From contig JAODTK010005855.1 of the NCBI GenBank assembly GCA_026419785.1, positions 496,001 to 560,000 on the forward strand: a stretch of 64,000 nucleotides of DNA. The letters are read 5' to 3'. Source of the DNA: Sclerodactyla briareus. Lineage: Eukaryota; Echinodermata; Holothuroidea; Dendrochirotida; Sclerodactylidae. Below are positions 36,965 to 49,731 of this stretch, piece after piece; the stretch's first letter is position 1; every line of letters starts with the position of its first letter. The notes beneath the pieces were generated by a model. The model had not been told where the DNA came from and searched no databases. It was given only the letters and a program-made list of their open reading frames with translations. The translations under genes and the position numbers were made by a program.

Positions 36965-37490
36965 GCCATTGGCCCCACCCATGATCATGGGTGCCTGGAG
37001 CATGACACTGATATGTAGCACTGACAATAGGGATGCCGCTGGGTGCAAGCATGATCACATTGGCCCCACCCATGACCATGCATCTCTAGCGTGAGTGACA
37101 CTGATATGGCACCTGGTACAGACAATAGGGACACATCTGGTTAACAGCATGGTCACATTGGCCCCACCCATGACCATGCGTGCCCCCCAGCATGAGTGAC
37201 ACTGATATGGCACCTGGTACAGACAATAGGGATGCCGCTGGGTGCCATCATGGTCACCATTGGCCCCACCCATGATCATGGGTGCCTGGAGCATGACACT
37301 GATATGTAGCACTGACAATAGGGATGCCGCTGGGTGCAAGCATGATCACCATTGGCCCCACCCATGACCATGCATCTCCTCCAACGTGACACTGATATGG
37401 CACTTGAATACAGACAATGGGGGACGCTGCTGGTTGCAAGCATGATCACCATTCTCCCCTCCCCTACCCATGATCATGGGGGTAAAAACA
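36965..37490. repeat. Minisatellite, about six units of ~95 bp
   Basis: Units contain ATTGGCCCCACCCATGATCATG, GACACTGATATG, GACAATAGGGATGCCGCTGG and GCATGATCACC. Copies begin near 36968, 37058, 37157, 37258, 37351 and 37449. Each carries the palindrome CATGATCATG or its variant CATGACCATG. It lies between the two genes, about 2.4 kb downstream of the BLM stop codon. Unlike the other arrays it shows no visible exon edge. Confidence 0.85.
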
Positions 37491-37499
37491 TGACAGACA

Positions 37500-39471
37500 T
37501 GTGACCCATGCATGACTGTCATTGCCCCCCCCCACCCATGGCCGGACTATTGCAACGAAGCAACCCACTTTCTAGGAATGTCCAAAAGCATGCCTGGATC
37601 TAATGAGTGTATAGTCTAGTGGGTGAAAACTGCACTTTCAGAGCCATGAAATTGTCATCCACTCTGTGAGTTGCAGTGACATTTCTGCTATGCCTCAATT
37701 ATGGACGTTTAGTTTAGGTAGCTTGCGAGAAACTATTTCTGCCAGCTGGCGTTTATACCCCATAGAGGAAGATTGCCAAGTTCCTGCAAAGCATGATCAC
37801 ATCAGACAAACAACTTTGGGAGTATATACTTCAGTACGGTATTTAAATACCCCAATTCATCACCAAAGGCTGCTCAACCATATGTCGGAATAAAACCATC
37901 GTATAATGAGACAAACAGATAAAGTAAAAATTTCCTTTGTCAATGTTAAACACTGAGATGTACAACATCAACAATATCTTTAATATTATTTATATACATG
38001 TGTTCATATAAATAAACTGTCATCATATCTTAACGACCACAAAAAGCTGGTAGTTTGTTAAAACTATGTCTAATAAGGTATCAACACTAACTGTAACTGC
38101 CTCTCTCAGAACATGATCAGCTCACAGACGAACGAGGTCAGCAGTATGAAGCTGCTTTCCATTTAGTATTAAATAACTGTATAACACTAGGAAATAGCCT
38201 TCCATTTACAACATGCCTTATGAATTACCACTCATACAGAGGAAAGTAAGAAGTCTGCCTCAACTCTCACAATCCAAAATGCAGTTCCGAATCAGGGCAA
38301 TCGTTCTAATGACAAGATTTTTTTCAACAACCACCGAGGAAGCTATTGGTAGAATTGTAAATGCTGATGAGCCTGACATAGCACTAATTTCAGCAGCCTA
38401 ATCATCGCCTAATATTCCCAACTTCCATGCTTTCAGCAACTTCCCAGATATTTTCCAACCTGTTTGTTCCTCTCGGGAAGCCTGTCGGAGAGGAGGGGTA
38501 AATCTTCTCCCCTGACCCCCCTGGTAGATACTGGGGCGGATTTCTGGCATTACCACCACATCAGCAAAGTTTCAGTTTCCTTTGACGGTACTCATTCCAC
38601 TATATGCAAAAATTAACTATTACCCTTCAGTATCTGAAATACTAGGCAATCGGGCCATTGAATTGGGTTCTTTGACTAGAGAAAGTTTACAAAACCAAAG
38701 ATATGCTACAAGAATATAGTATTTAACAGTGAATATCCCCATCAATACCTGTTTCTTCCTTTCTGGCAAAATGATCAGCTCATAGGATCGTGGTTACTGG
38801 ACTGGGAATATCTGTACAAAAAATATTGTACAATCACATAAACAGATAATGCAACTTATTTTACAAAATTATGGAACATTGGATGAACAAGAAATTACTG
38901 CATAGCATGTGCCTTACAAAGTGCAAGACAATCTCATTTATTAGTTTACATCAATTCACGACAGGGACAGGCCTCAACCTGAACCATGAATAATACTGTG
39001 AACATGTAACCATTATTATTACTGGAGGCACGTATCCATTCATTATGATAGTTGTTTCTTCAGAAATACTGATACTGTTTTGGAATGTTCTTATTAATAG
39101 CCCTGAGAACAGTAGTTATGCCCCTCCTTTTATGATAAAGGGGTGCAGCGGCTTCCATCTGTCTGCAGCAGTTGGTGGGCCATCATGAAAGGTCCTACTA
39201 AGAAGAGATTCACAAAACATTACAAGAACCTAGGCTATAGGCCTAAAGGCATTCATTTTCAAGGCACAAAAGAGGAAATGAAAACAGCCAATAGCTTTCA
39301 TTGTTAGCAACCAGCCCCCAGTCTGCAGTGAAGGACACTGGTCTTCAATTAAAAAGATACATCGAATTCTACTTCTGCAACTACCAGTCTGTGGCAGCCA
39401 TATCTAACTCTGCAGTCTTCTTGGATTTAAACATTATTGATTATTTCCAGTCCTAAACAGCATATTGCATC
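37500..39471. other. AT-rich sequence downstream of BLM, no gene recognised
   Basis: It may hold part of the BLM 3' UTR on the minus strand. No conserved protein segment was seen on either strand. Confidence 0.4.
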
Positions 39472-39477
39472 TTTATT
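39472..39477 (-). terminator. Candidate polyadenylation signal AATAAA for BLM
   Basis: On the minus strand AATAAA lies about 405 nt after the BLM stop codon. Another AATAAA is further downstream near 38936. Either could serve; nothing in the sequence decides. Confidence 0.35.
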
Positions 39478-39881
39478 TGAATGAACTGGATTCTGAAAAG
39501 CCTAGCAATGGTGAGAATAAGGCACTCCAAATGAAAACGAATACCAGTTTACCATCTGCCTTGAAAACTGCCCTGAACTGGCAAGAGGTGACGGGACCTT
39601 CCTTGTCCCCCCTCCTCTTCCCCCCACATGAAATCCCAGCAAGTCAACACCCAACGACAGGCAGAGTATAATTTGAGTTAATCATTCTGTCAGGGCGTGC
39701 AAAATATTGGTAAGCATGAATGATCCATAGGGGGGACAGTCGCATCCACAAGACAAGGAACAAAAACATTGAAATTAGATCTCTCACTGCACACTAGCAG
39801 CTCAACAGAGTTTGTGATAGAGAGAAGAAAAAGACAATATCATGAATTTGCTAAAACAAAATGGATATCTTCTGCAAATAA

Positions 39882-40252
39882 TCAGCCCATGAACTGACCC
39901 TGTACTGACAAGAAACTTCTAGCTGATTTTTGCTTTGGGTCTGGCATCATCCCCAGCCCACCGCTGCCACCAGTTTTCTTGAACTGGAATTTCTGCATGT
40001 TCGTGCCCGATGCGCCAGCACCACCCCCTGAGGCTTTGCTCACCCAGGTGTTGTTAGTGGTGGCCTTCTTGCCTCTCTGACGGGGCTTCCTTCCCCCCTG
40101 TACCCTGGCCCGCTTGGTTCTTGGTTTCCGATTGGATGTGGACCCCCTCTTTCTCTTGTTCTTGGTGGTCTTGCTAGCAGACCCATGGTCATTGAAGTAA
40201 TGTGATGCGCTGCCGTCTTCCTGAATGTCTTCCGCAAATGTAACATCATCAT
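39882..40252 (-). CDS. BLM helicase, last coding exon (basic C-terminus)
   Basis: It is read on the minus strand from acceptor TCACTTTCAG to the TGA stop at 39882-39884. The frame is open for its whole length: DDVTFAEDIQED, GSASHYFNDHGSASK, T-K-N-K-R-K-R-G, RKPRTKRARVQGGRKPRQRG, ..., G-L-G-M-M-P-D-P-K. Human BLM ends with the same plan: an acidic stretch, S-S-H-Y-F-A-S-K, clusters of K/R serving as a nuclear localisation signal, then a L-G-I-M-x-P-P-K block. Phase 1 entry (G|AT) joins the preceding HRDC exon as I-P-D-D-D. This is the cleanest exon of the gene. Confidence 0.93.
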
Positions 40253-41503
40253 CTGAAAGTGACAAGAATGAACGAGGCGATCGCCAAAAGTGTCTCGCCT
40301 GGTTACGCGATGATGGTTTAGAAATCTAATCAGTTCGTGTACACTTCATAATTGTTATAAACGCTAAACTGCATCATCAAGGCATCTACTGACATGAGAT
40401 CTAGGTGCAAAGTTTCGATCCACTTTTGATTATGCGATTAGAATGGTCTTTTGGGACGAAAAGTGGATTCACATCGACAACTTTTTACCGCACACCTCCC
40501 CACAAACTTTCAGCATGACAGCTTTTGAGGTTCAGGAGATATTGAACAGCATATACGGACAGACAGACACACACAAACAAAAAGAACGCTATGTCTCTCC
40601 TCAAACAAAATCCAGGCAGGACAAAAACCAGACCTTATTCTTCTATAACCAATGTGGAAGGCATGACCCAGCCAATAGTGGCCCATCATGAATTTGAGCA
40701 AAAAATGTTATTATAATAGGACACCTGCAGGATTGGCAACATCAGATGTATCATTGTGGAAAATGGGAAAAACTACATTTACAGGTCCGAACCTCATTTC
40801 AACAATGTTCCTGTTTTCACTTTGTTCAGGTATCTTCACAATATTGGAGCGATAACACGTTTAGGTGCCTTCATGGATATTCAGCGTTGCCAGTGACAGC
40901 TATTAAAACCACCCGCTGGCAGTGGACAGGATTTGGAATATTTGATTAGAATTCATCCCCTTGTTCCTCGGTGTAATGTTGCTATGATGCACATCATTAG
41001 TGCAGCACGTGTACATCACAGTCAATCAGTACTTACACATAGGTTACTGATGAATTGATTAGGAGACTGTCCTGCCAGCACCGACTAGGGCTATTGGATA
41101 TATTTGTTGGGCAGGTAGCTGAGCATGTTTGCATGTAGCTGGCTAAGTCTTGAACCAGTGTTTATGATAGGTCTCAACATGTGGGGGGAAATTCCCCTCC
41201 TCACAATTCCTCCAAGGGGGATTTTGGATTCTGATGGGGGGGGGGGTGGGGGTCTCAGAAATACAGATCAGCGAATCTCTGGTACCATGAATACTGCCGA
41301 ACATTGCCACATTGCCAATTTCTAACAACAGGAACGGTGTGCGCTAAGGGGTTGAAGCCTCCCCCTTGGCCCAAGTTTGTTTCCCTGACTCCCTCTCTCT
41401 ATACGACTACATTGCAAACTGGGGATTTCTACCACTAACAAATGATGAGATTACATCCACCGAGTCTTTCAACAGTTTTTCGTCCTTCGATAAGGAACCT
41501 CAC

Positions 41504-41649
41504 CTGGAATGAGCTGTGGCAGGAACTTGTAGACGACTTCAAGGAATGCTGACCGAACCTCTGGGCCTTGAGCTCTGTGACTCCGGTGATCTCTAGGAGG
41601 TCTTCCATGGCGTACGGTGGGTTAGCAGCCATCTCACGCAGAATATCAT
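41504..41649 (-). CDS. BLM helicase, HRDC domain exon (second half)
   Basis: Acceptor ACTGGTCACAG at its start, donor CCAG|GTGAGG at its end. It reads DDILREMAANPPYAMEDLLE then ITGVTELKAQRFG; after one missing base it continues SAFLEVVYKFLPQLIP. This is the C-terminal half of the HRDC helical bundle (human BLM: L-A-E-S-L, then I-D-G-V-T-E-D-K-L-E-K-Y-G). HRDC assists DNA binding and double Holliday junction dissolution in BLM. The 1-nt deletion lies near 41548. The downstream junction phase fits the last exon exactly. Confidence 0.9.
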
Positions 41650-41761
41650 CTGTGACCAGTAAAAGGATTGGATGAACTATCATCAAGTAATTCCATCTGC
41701 ATCTACCATTTCTAGACTATACGAATCTTGTAATATCTGAGGGTTTATATAGTGCTTTTTG

Positions 41762-41844
41762 TCTCGCCTGAATGAAATTCAGGAAGAGACATAGTGGTCA
41801 CTATGGCGTGTGTGTGTGTGTGGTGTGTGTGTGTGTGGTGTGTG

Positions 41845-41875
<31 letters not shown>

Positions 41876-42440
41876 AGTGTGTCACACTTTCTCGTTAGCA
41901 GGATTTCTCACAAACCGTGGAGCAGACTATGACAAAATTTTGTGTGTAGCACCGGGATTGGGTTTACACAATCTGATTAGAATTTTGGGCAGCAAAGTCA
42001 TTAATTAAGTTGGGTAATTGACTCATTTTATGTAAATTATTGTTTAAGCTCGTTAGCAGGATTACGCAAGAACTGTATGTGCTACAGGGGAGGTAGTTGG
42101 CATGTAGGACCTGGATGACAGGTAGATGAACTGATTAGATTTTCAGCCTAAAAATTATTGCTAATAGTGGTTGCTAATTTGAATTAATTTATGCGAATTC
42201 TTCAAGTTTGTTGGATTCTCACAAACTTGGTGGATGTGGTCTACCACGGTTCCCAAGAAATTTAAAAGTGAAGTCAGTCACTGGAGGTCATTCAATGTGT
42301 TTAATTCGCATAATTATGCAATTTTTGGATTCCCCAAAACTGGGTAGATGTGATCCACTTTCGATCCTAATCATTTTGAAGGTATACAGTCTGGGTCAGT
42401 AGAAGGTCAATGTATTTTATTTGCATAACTTATTCTAATT
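41762..42440. repeat. Dispersed repeat with hairpin start, TG microsatellite and ~140-bp units
   Basis: It opens CGCCTGAATGAAATTCAGG (hairpin), followed by (TG)n to 41880. Three or four loose units containing TTAGCAGGATT, 'CAAACTTGGTGGATGTG' and 'TTGCATAATT' follow. The start matches 34925-35000. It lies in a BLM intron. Confidence 0.65.
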
Positions 42441-45180
42441 TCCAACTTGTTGAGAATTTCGCTCAGTAGGTATATGGTCCGTTAACATTTTCTGGATCTG
42501 ATGTGTTTGGAATTGGTTCAGGAATTGATTGAATTCCATCATATAATAGCTTCTGTAGAATAAAGCACTGAGGAACGAGTAAACCATAGCTCCTGTGACA
42601 ATTGCGCTGTTATAAGCTGCCCACAGCAAACCCTCTCTTACCCAATTTGATTAGGTTGAGGTGACCTCAAAAATACTGTAACATTTTCTTTCCTTCTTCT
42701 GCCTGGGGATGAGGGACAAATTGGAGGTTCCCGAAAAATATATTTTGGACATCCTTTGGGACTGGCATGGGGATAGTTTGTGGTGTGGGGGAGGCGGGGG
42801 AGGGGTTGCTTGCCTGACAGGGTGGGGGGGAGGGATGCAGGTCCTGGCTGCATTTTGGAAAATAAAAGGCAATGAATAATGAAGGAAAATGATTTTAAAA
42901 GGCAAAGAAGCACGCGGCTGCTAAGGGGATTAGACATTTCAAGTGGGATTTGGGTCACAGGAGTGAGTATGAGTTGGATGAGCGATTTATTAAAACTTTC
43001 AAATTTGGGGTATTATGGAGAGAAAGTGGGAGGAGGAGGGGGGGGGGGGGGCATGTAGAAAAAACGAACAATTAAGGGACTTTGGGAATCTGAGTCAAAC
43101 TATTGGTCAGTTATGTAGGAATGTTTAGGAATTAAGTGTTATATGTGAAAATTCGTGATGTCCATTTGACATGACGATGGTCTCATGAACTAGTGGGGTG
43201 TGTATAGTGTGTAGTGAGTGGATAATAGAAACACCGATGGGGCCAACAAGGCGAGATACTTTTTGCGATCGCCTTGGCTACTTAAATGGAGGGGACTGCT
43301 CATGGCACTTTACAGATGTTACCCCGGATCATCAGGGATTGTCACACCCGTACCATAAGCATGCACATCTTCTAGATCACCCCTGATGACCTGATGGCAT
43401 CAGTCACATGTGGACTTCCAATGGCTGACCACTACATGTTAAAAATTTTACTAATGATGTGAAAACTAAAACAATAAAACTGCAATCCAATGCTCCTCGG
43501 AGCGGATATATGGCAATTGAGTATCAGATGAGAGTGGACAGGGTTTTTATGTCTCACCTGATAGCAGATCAATTTCAAGTCCAGCAGAGCTGAAAATCCA
43601 GTCCCAACACATGTTCTCCTCCTGAACTCTAGGATGGAACTTTGGCAACAGGGGAAATGTCTATCAAAAACTGACTTTGGGGGAAGTGTTGGATAGGTAG
43701 TAGTTGAAATGACGCCATTCGAAAAATAACATGGTCATAAATGTCACCAGTTGTACAAAAATGGTGGAATGAAGTATCAATTTGCAAAAACTTTGGACTG
43801 TGGCGAATCCATTGCGAAAGCTTATAGTGTTTCATAACATTCTTTACTTTAAAAAGCAACATAGCAGCTGTCTGCCATCTTGGGAAACGAAGAAGGCTCA
43901 ATGTTCAATAGTTACTCTGTGAACGGGTGACGTTTGAGATGATAAAGTGAGTAGAGGAGTTAAGAATAAGCTAGTTCAGGGTTAAAGTTTAACGAGATGA
44001 TAAGATAATATGTCAGAGTGGTCAGGAAGGGGAACAGGCAATTGACGTTAAATTACAATGAATGCGGAAACGATCTTTAAAACTCCCTGATGAAATTACA
44101 AAATCTGCCAACCTTTCCCCCCCAACTTATCAAACAATCGAAAACATTGGGATGAATTGGTTGGATTTTCAAATAGTGGTGACAGGTAAAATAGGCTGTA
44201 ATGATATTGCTATGGGGGGAATCTAGTCTCTCAAATCTCGTAAGCAGGACGCCTGTATCTGTGTTGAAAATACCAAAGGGCGCAAGGGTGCAAACGAGAG
44301 GCAATCTGACAAAGGAGTCGCATTGCCCTAAAATATTGAGAAAAATGTCAGGGGGAAATGCTTGTGTTTTATTGACTTTGTGTAGGTGAGAGGCCCGAGG
44401 TATATGGCGTGTCCCCAATTTTCACAAATGAAATTACTAACCACAAATAACACACCGGAAATTTGCCTTCCCTCTCTGATCCAATTATAGTACCGTGAGG
44501 GTCTTATGGGGAAAACCACCACCCATTAATGTGTGCTTGTTAGTCATGGCCTGAGTACATTGGAATTCTGTAGACTAATAGGACTCTTGATGTCTATGAT
44601 TTCTCCATACTAAATAGCATAAAATTTTGGAAAAATGCTTTCGAAGGAAAATGTCAGTCATGACTTTGTGTTCCATATCTGCAATTTATTAGTGGGACCT
44701 CCTGTGCAGGGTAAATGTCTTGAATTTATGAGGAGCCTTGTATCATTCTGAAGGTAGATATTTAGACTATTGGGAGGTTATTCAGGCGAGTAGTTATGAT
44801 GTAGCAGAAACATTCTGGCGTCTTCAGCTCAGTGTAGTGCCAGAGAGAACCCGATGATGATGAATTAACATAGCCATGAGGATCATGACTTAGAATTCCT
44901 TAATGCCCATTCTGACAGTCTTCAGGAACTTAAGTTAGTTGTGTTATTAACTCACATTGCTGAGTTTTCTATTAACTTTGGGGGATACATTGTATCAATT
45001 TCATCAACAGAATGCGCCATTGCAACACAAGAGAAAGCGATCACACGTTGTCCAAGCCCCTACATACATGCAGAGAAAATCAAATAGGCGAAGCTATGTG
45101 ATTATTCGGGCCATTACAGTGGTCCCTGTGGGGCAACCAATGGCTCTATAAAGCTAAGGGAATCACCGCTGAACCGATAC
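42440..45180. other. BLM intron sequence
   Basis: No exon recognised. A short exon completing the middle of the HRDC domain could be hidden here, because the flanking HRDC exons lack about ten residues between them and their phases do not match. Confidence 0.4.
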
Positions 45181-45329
45181 CAAACAGAGTTGATGCCCTG
45201 GAGTTGGCCAGCTTCCGACAGGTGGCCCTGAAGCTCGTTGAGCAACGACTGTCGGACCTCGTCTTCCTTCTTCGTATGGTGCTGAGAGCTCCGCTACGGC
45301 CGCACGACTCAGTGACACGCCAGCTCAAC
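45181..45329 (-). CDS. BLM helicase, exon starting the HRDC domain
   Basis: Minus strand, acceptor CCTTACCACAG. The readable core is QHHTKKEDEVRQSLLNELQG then HLSEAGQLQGINSV. It parallels human BLM R-E-E-M-V-K-K-C-L-G-E-L followed by S-L-G-K-V-F. The first 45 nt are in another frame or contain stops (TGA, TAG), so an indel is likely near 45285. The donor is either TTTG|GTATCG (used here) or a GT a few bases on. HRDC follows the RQC domain in BLM, as here. Confidence 0.7.
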
Positions 45330-46652
45330 CTGTGGTAAGGTATGGGGGAAATGGTAACCGAGTATACGAAAAAATCAACTGTCCTCAAGGGGCAACGGAG
45401 AAGGAGGAAAGGGAAATACAAATATTCTAATACAGTAGCTCAGACCAGTAGTCGTTTATTTTATTGTGAGAATGGCCTAGATCTAGAGTGGGGAAAGCCC
45501 TGTAGGGTGCTCGGGGAAAATGTTGCCTTAATAATACCCCCATCCTCCTCTGTTCCCAATTTGATAACCACTCCATGATTCCGTCGTCCTCTGTAGCCGT
45601 CCACTATAAGCAACGGACCTCCTACGTACGACAGGATAGTATATCCCGGCAGAACTGCCCTCACTTCCTCCCGCTAAGGAGCCACCCACAGGTAGAGGAC
45701 CTGTGAGATGTTTATTGCAAGGCTTCGAAGAGTAAAACATGCAAAGCAATCGGTCCAGAGTTAGTGTCCCTAATGAGATTAGTGAGGACTTTGCCTGTGA
45801 GTCAGCGTGCAAATAGCCGACATATTCAATTGCTCTATGAAGGAAGGCAAGGTACAACAGATGTGAAGATGCTACAGATACCACATACCGAAAGAAAGAC
45901 TGCTGTTATCACCCAACTCTGACCAATAATCCCCTCACGTCGCACTTTGCCCAAATCTGTTGAAGCCTTTGTCACCGACGGAGTATGGAAGACACTAACA
46001 TAACATCGATCGCTACAGTATGGAGTCTGCCGGGTCTCAACACTCATGTCTAGAGAGCTCCTTGATGTCTTCTATAGAGAGTTTTGACAAACCAGACAGG
46101 GTTGGCAACTTGTTGGTCATGGAGTTTTCAGGCATTCGAACTGCATCGACCACACGACCTTGATTCAACCAAACTCATGCACTAGGGAGGAAGCAATGAA
46201 CCATTCTGTGATTGTGACTTTTTTCTTCTAGTCGGCAGAGGGGCAGTTTCGCAATGGATTATCTCAGGGGAAAACTCTTCATGTGTGGATGTCCTCAGGG
46301 CACTAGGTCGGCCCGGTGGGTTTCCTATGCACAATTAACGATGCAGGTACATATGCACACTCTCATTATGCCAAGTAGTTGAGCTGATATGAGCTTTGGT
46401 GAGGCCAGATGTTTGACGCAGATAAGGATTATGTCAAGGACTAGGGTGATTGGGCAGAGGTGAAAACTTTGTTGGGGAATTGTGCCATACTCGGGGTCTG
46501 TGTATAGACTAACCAATCTGGGTATCCACAGGGACATATAGTAGCAGAAGAGATGGATCGTTCATGTCTATTGTCTATATAGGGTTACATGTCAATACAT
46601 TCTGTTCATATATTTCCACTATTTCTAACCAACTTCCTCCTGTACTGATGAC

Positions 46653-46852
46653 CTAGGCCTTGGTCCAAGTGGTAGCGTAGAAGATGGCCTGGTCATGGAC
46701 ACATGTGTAGGTCCTCCTGGAGGACCCCATCGATCACCATCTTACTCAGAAGTCGCTCGCAGTCCCCTCTCTGGAATTTGTTCTTCGTCAGCCAGCCGTA
46801 GACGGAGTGGGTGGAGTGTGGCCGTTAGGGGTGATCTTGGCCGCAGACGAAC
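46653..46852 (-). CDS. BLM helicase, RQC winged-helix exon
   Basis: Acceptor TTCACCCCGTAG, donor GCCTAG|GTCATC. The first bases complete G-S-S-A-A-K-I with the preceding exon, matching human G-S-K-S-A-K-I. A less conserved stretch follows, then VYGWLTKNKFQRGDCERLLS, K-M-V-I-D-G-V-L-Q-E-D-L-H, and after a shift H-D-Q-A-I-F-Y-A. Human BLM has A-E-R-L-F-K-K-L-I-L-D-K-I-L-D-E-D-L-Y and N-D-Q-A-I-A-Y. The winged helix recognises duplex and G-quadruplex DNA. Two or three indels are present. Confidence 0.85.
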
Positions 46853-48294
46853 CTACGGGGTGAATGTGTTATCAGCAATGTGACCAATGGGTGTGCAGAG
46901 TAAGTACAACAGGTATGCAGGAGTAATCTGTAGGGGACTTTTAAGATCTCTTTTTTTTCCACCACCAACCCATAACCCCTAAGTAAGTGGGTTGATGAGA
47001 ACTACCCATATGACCTCGTAATTTATGTGGAAATAGGCACCGCACCTACCTAGACTTATTTGGAAAGCTCCCAGTCCAGCTTTACCAGTCCCATGATCAT
47101 ACTTTAAAGGTTGGAAGTTACTAACCAGTCTATAAACAATTAGCGGCACGGTTTTCATTGACAAAAGTCCCAAAGCTGGGAGGGGGAAGGGAGCTAGTCA
47201 ATTGATGTACCTGAAAATTAATTCAAATCAATGTGTGTGATGCGGAGTGCGATATTGTAGAGAGGAAGCACTAGACTGGGCAAGAGTATGAGTGAGGAAG
47301 GGAATTGATCCCGACAGCTGAGTGAGATGAAATCCTAATATGCATTAGGGGACTGTAAGAGGTTTGTAGGTTAGCCCAGCTGATGCTGAGCCTAGCTAAA
47401 CACTCCTCATAGGCTAATCACCCATGGTTCGCTATATCAAAGCGCTTCAAAAGTTATTACCCACACAGGAAGGCACGCTCTCCAATGCTCATCCATTTGC
47501 CATTCTGGCACAGGTTGTACTCAGTCCCAAATTATCGCATGGGAGGGCCACCAAGGCAATAGAGAGATGTAGTAATACCATAAGGGCAGACGTGCGGCAA
47601 CCTACGAGTCACAAGGCTGATTTGTTGGCCTGCATTAGCTCAATGAAAAGAGTAGTAGAAGTTCTGGCCCCCGGTGAGCAGCTAATCTTGGCCTACATTT
47701 AACACAACCAGAACAAAATTCAAGTTGAGTAAGAAAAGAGGTCCATTAGGGACTACATACACAGCAAGCAACAATTAATCCATCCTTGCAACACACACAC
47801 ACAAATAGTATAGAGCACAGGTGTATTACAATGTAGTTTGATTGTCAGATCTAAAACGTAATAGGGAGTATTCATTATTGTACATATCATGCCCCTGGAT
47901 TACAAAAGATTTCCAAACCTGCCCGGAGGACCACAACACAAACGCAGATTGATACTGTACAGGATTTTTCCCCCAGGATCACAATCCTTGATCTGCAATC
48001 CGGGCTTAACTGACTAAGTTACTCAGATCTCCACTTGGATCATAGGTAAGTTCCAACAAGCAGCCAATTTCGTGTAATCGGAGCAAGGAGTGAGTGCATG
48101 AGGTGAAGCCACAGCCTGTGAGTTACTCCCAGTCCTCCTAATGACAACACCACATGTCAAAATGGGTGTACCCAAATACTATGAACTTTAAAAAGTCAAA
48201 CAAAGCCAAATAAACCCATTTGAATTATCACAAGAATCCTTCAACCATTCACAACCATTCACCATTCATGGGCCTAATGACCCTCAAAACTCAC

Positions 48295-48450
48295 CCATGA
48301 ATACATCTGTGAAGTAGTTGAGAGTGAATTGTGTCCCCCATCTCTGAGCCCTCCTTCCTCCCCTGCTTGGCCCTCCAGTCACCGTCCTATGAACTGGACG
48401 ATCTCCTTGGCCTCTGCAGTCATATCAACCGTCGTGAAGTTTTTCTTTCA
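48295..48450 (-). CDS. BLM helicase, first RQC exon, starting with TGA
   Basis: Acceptor TGTTGGCTTTCAG, donor TTCATGG|GTGAGT. Frame: TGA, then KKNFTTVDMTAEAKEIVQFI; one base over it continues T-V-T-G-G, ..., FTLNYFTDVFMG. Human BLM here reads C-K-T-K-D-Y-K-T-R-D-V-T followed by V-R-F-V and F-T-M-N-M-L-V-D-I-F-L-G. The initial TGA (48448-48450) falls on the cysteine position next to the zinc knuckle, so a TGC or TGT codon has probably been changed. The exon ends in phase 1, as the next exon needs. Confidence 0.88.
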
Positions 48451-48745
48451 CTGAAAGCCAACAAACTGACCAGCAATAAACCACTGTTTACTTTCATTGC
48501 AGGTAACCTCCCATATTTATTTTTTGATGTTTGTACAATGTGAGAAAAGGTTTTTTCTATCTTTCTATCTTTCATTGAGACAGCTATATTTTCTCTGTGA
48601 GTTGATAGTGTCTCTTGGAATCAGAAGAAGAGACAATCAGGCATATCACAGCAATTGTCAAATTTATTCCAGATTTCCAACCGAATTTGGCAAAAAGTTG
48701 GGCATTTTTGGCTAAATGTTCAGCCTGTTAGGGGTACACTAAGAT

Positions 48746-49731
48746 CAGGCCTCGATTAAAAGTTGGGAGGGGCAAGGCAATTTTCTGAGGGCAATGTAAA
48801 AATTGCTGCGGTTACATTCAAAATGGCAGGGCACCAAGGCATGGTAGAACAATTTTTAAGGGCAGCAATGGCAATCTGAAAAAAAGACAAGGGCAAGAAG
48901 GCAATTTTGAAAATTACCGCAAAATGTTTTATTGTGACCGTGTAACTCTCTGATCATACTACGTAACAGTATAAGCGAGCTCCAGTGTATTCTTATCGGT
49001 CGGTCAACCGCTCGATTTTGACAATGATTTTACCACTCGTAATTAATTTACTTTAGATACTCAAATGAGATCGTTTTTTATATGAAAAAACAACTTTACC
49101 TTTCGCAATATAATTAATTCACGCGTATCATGTAGGGTACTGATATATTGCAATTTATAAATGTGATGTGAAAAGTTTGTCGCTGCGAAGGAACTCGCGA
49201 GCAACTAAAATCATAACCGTATCACCTCAAATCTCACACACACACATACGACCCTCGCCACAACGCTAGCCGCTGTTCCTGCATGCTGCCGCAAACCGGT
49301 CGAACCAGTTCAACAACCATGTGCGAAGCACGGCAATGCATATAGCTAGCATGCAGTGATATTAATTATGTGACTTACGTAGGCCGTCGCCGTGGCGCTA
49401 CTGCCGGTGCAGTACGGTTGCGGTTAATATACTAGCTCCATGGGTTGCGTACGTCAGTCAAGTTTTTACTTTCACTACGCAATATTACGGTACCATTGGA
49501 CTACCGGATTACGATGTATGGTGCACAACCCATACATACAATGACGGAAAGCTAATCCAATTCAGAATTGAGGTAAGAATGAAATGCGGAATTCATGACA
49601 CTTTTACATGTAATGGGCCTGATGATTCAATGGAAACTTTCAGAGTTGCTGTAGGGTATTATTGTTAGTTTTGAGAGGTGGAGGGCACCGACGGCAATCG
49701 CCGTCGGTGCTGTCGGTTAATTCGAGGCCTG
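48746..49731. mobile_element. Non-autonomous hAT-type DNA transposon
   Basis: Terminal inverted repeats CAGGCCTCGATTAA (left) and, on the other strand at the right end, CAGGCCTCGAATTAAC are flanked by a perfect 8-bp target-site duplication ACTAAGAT at 738-745 and 732-739 of the respective kilobases (48738-48745, 49732-49739). CAGG-type termini with 8-bp duplications define the hAT superfamily. There is no transposase frame, so it depended on another element. A strong stem-loop lies near the right end (GCACCGACGGC/GCCGTCGGTGC, 49685-49710). It sits inside a BLM intron. Confidence 0.93.

Noticed and set aside
47424-47702. 92-codon + frame
   Set aside because: No family recognised. It lies opposite a BLM intron without splice or start context; kept out of the gene list.
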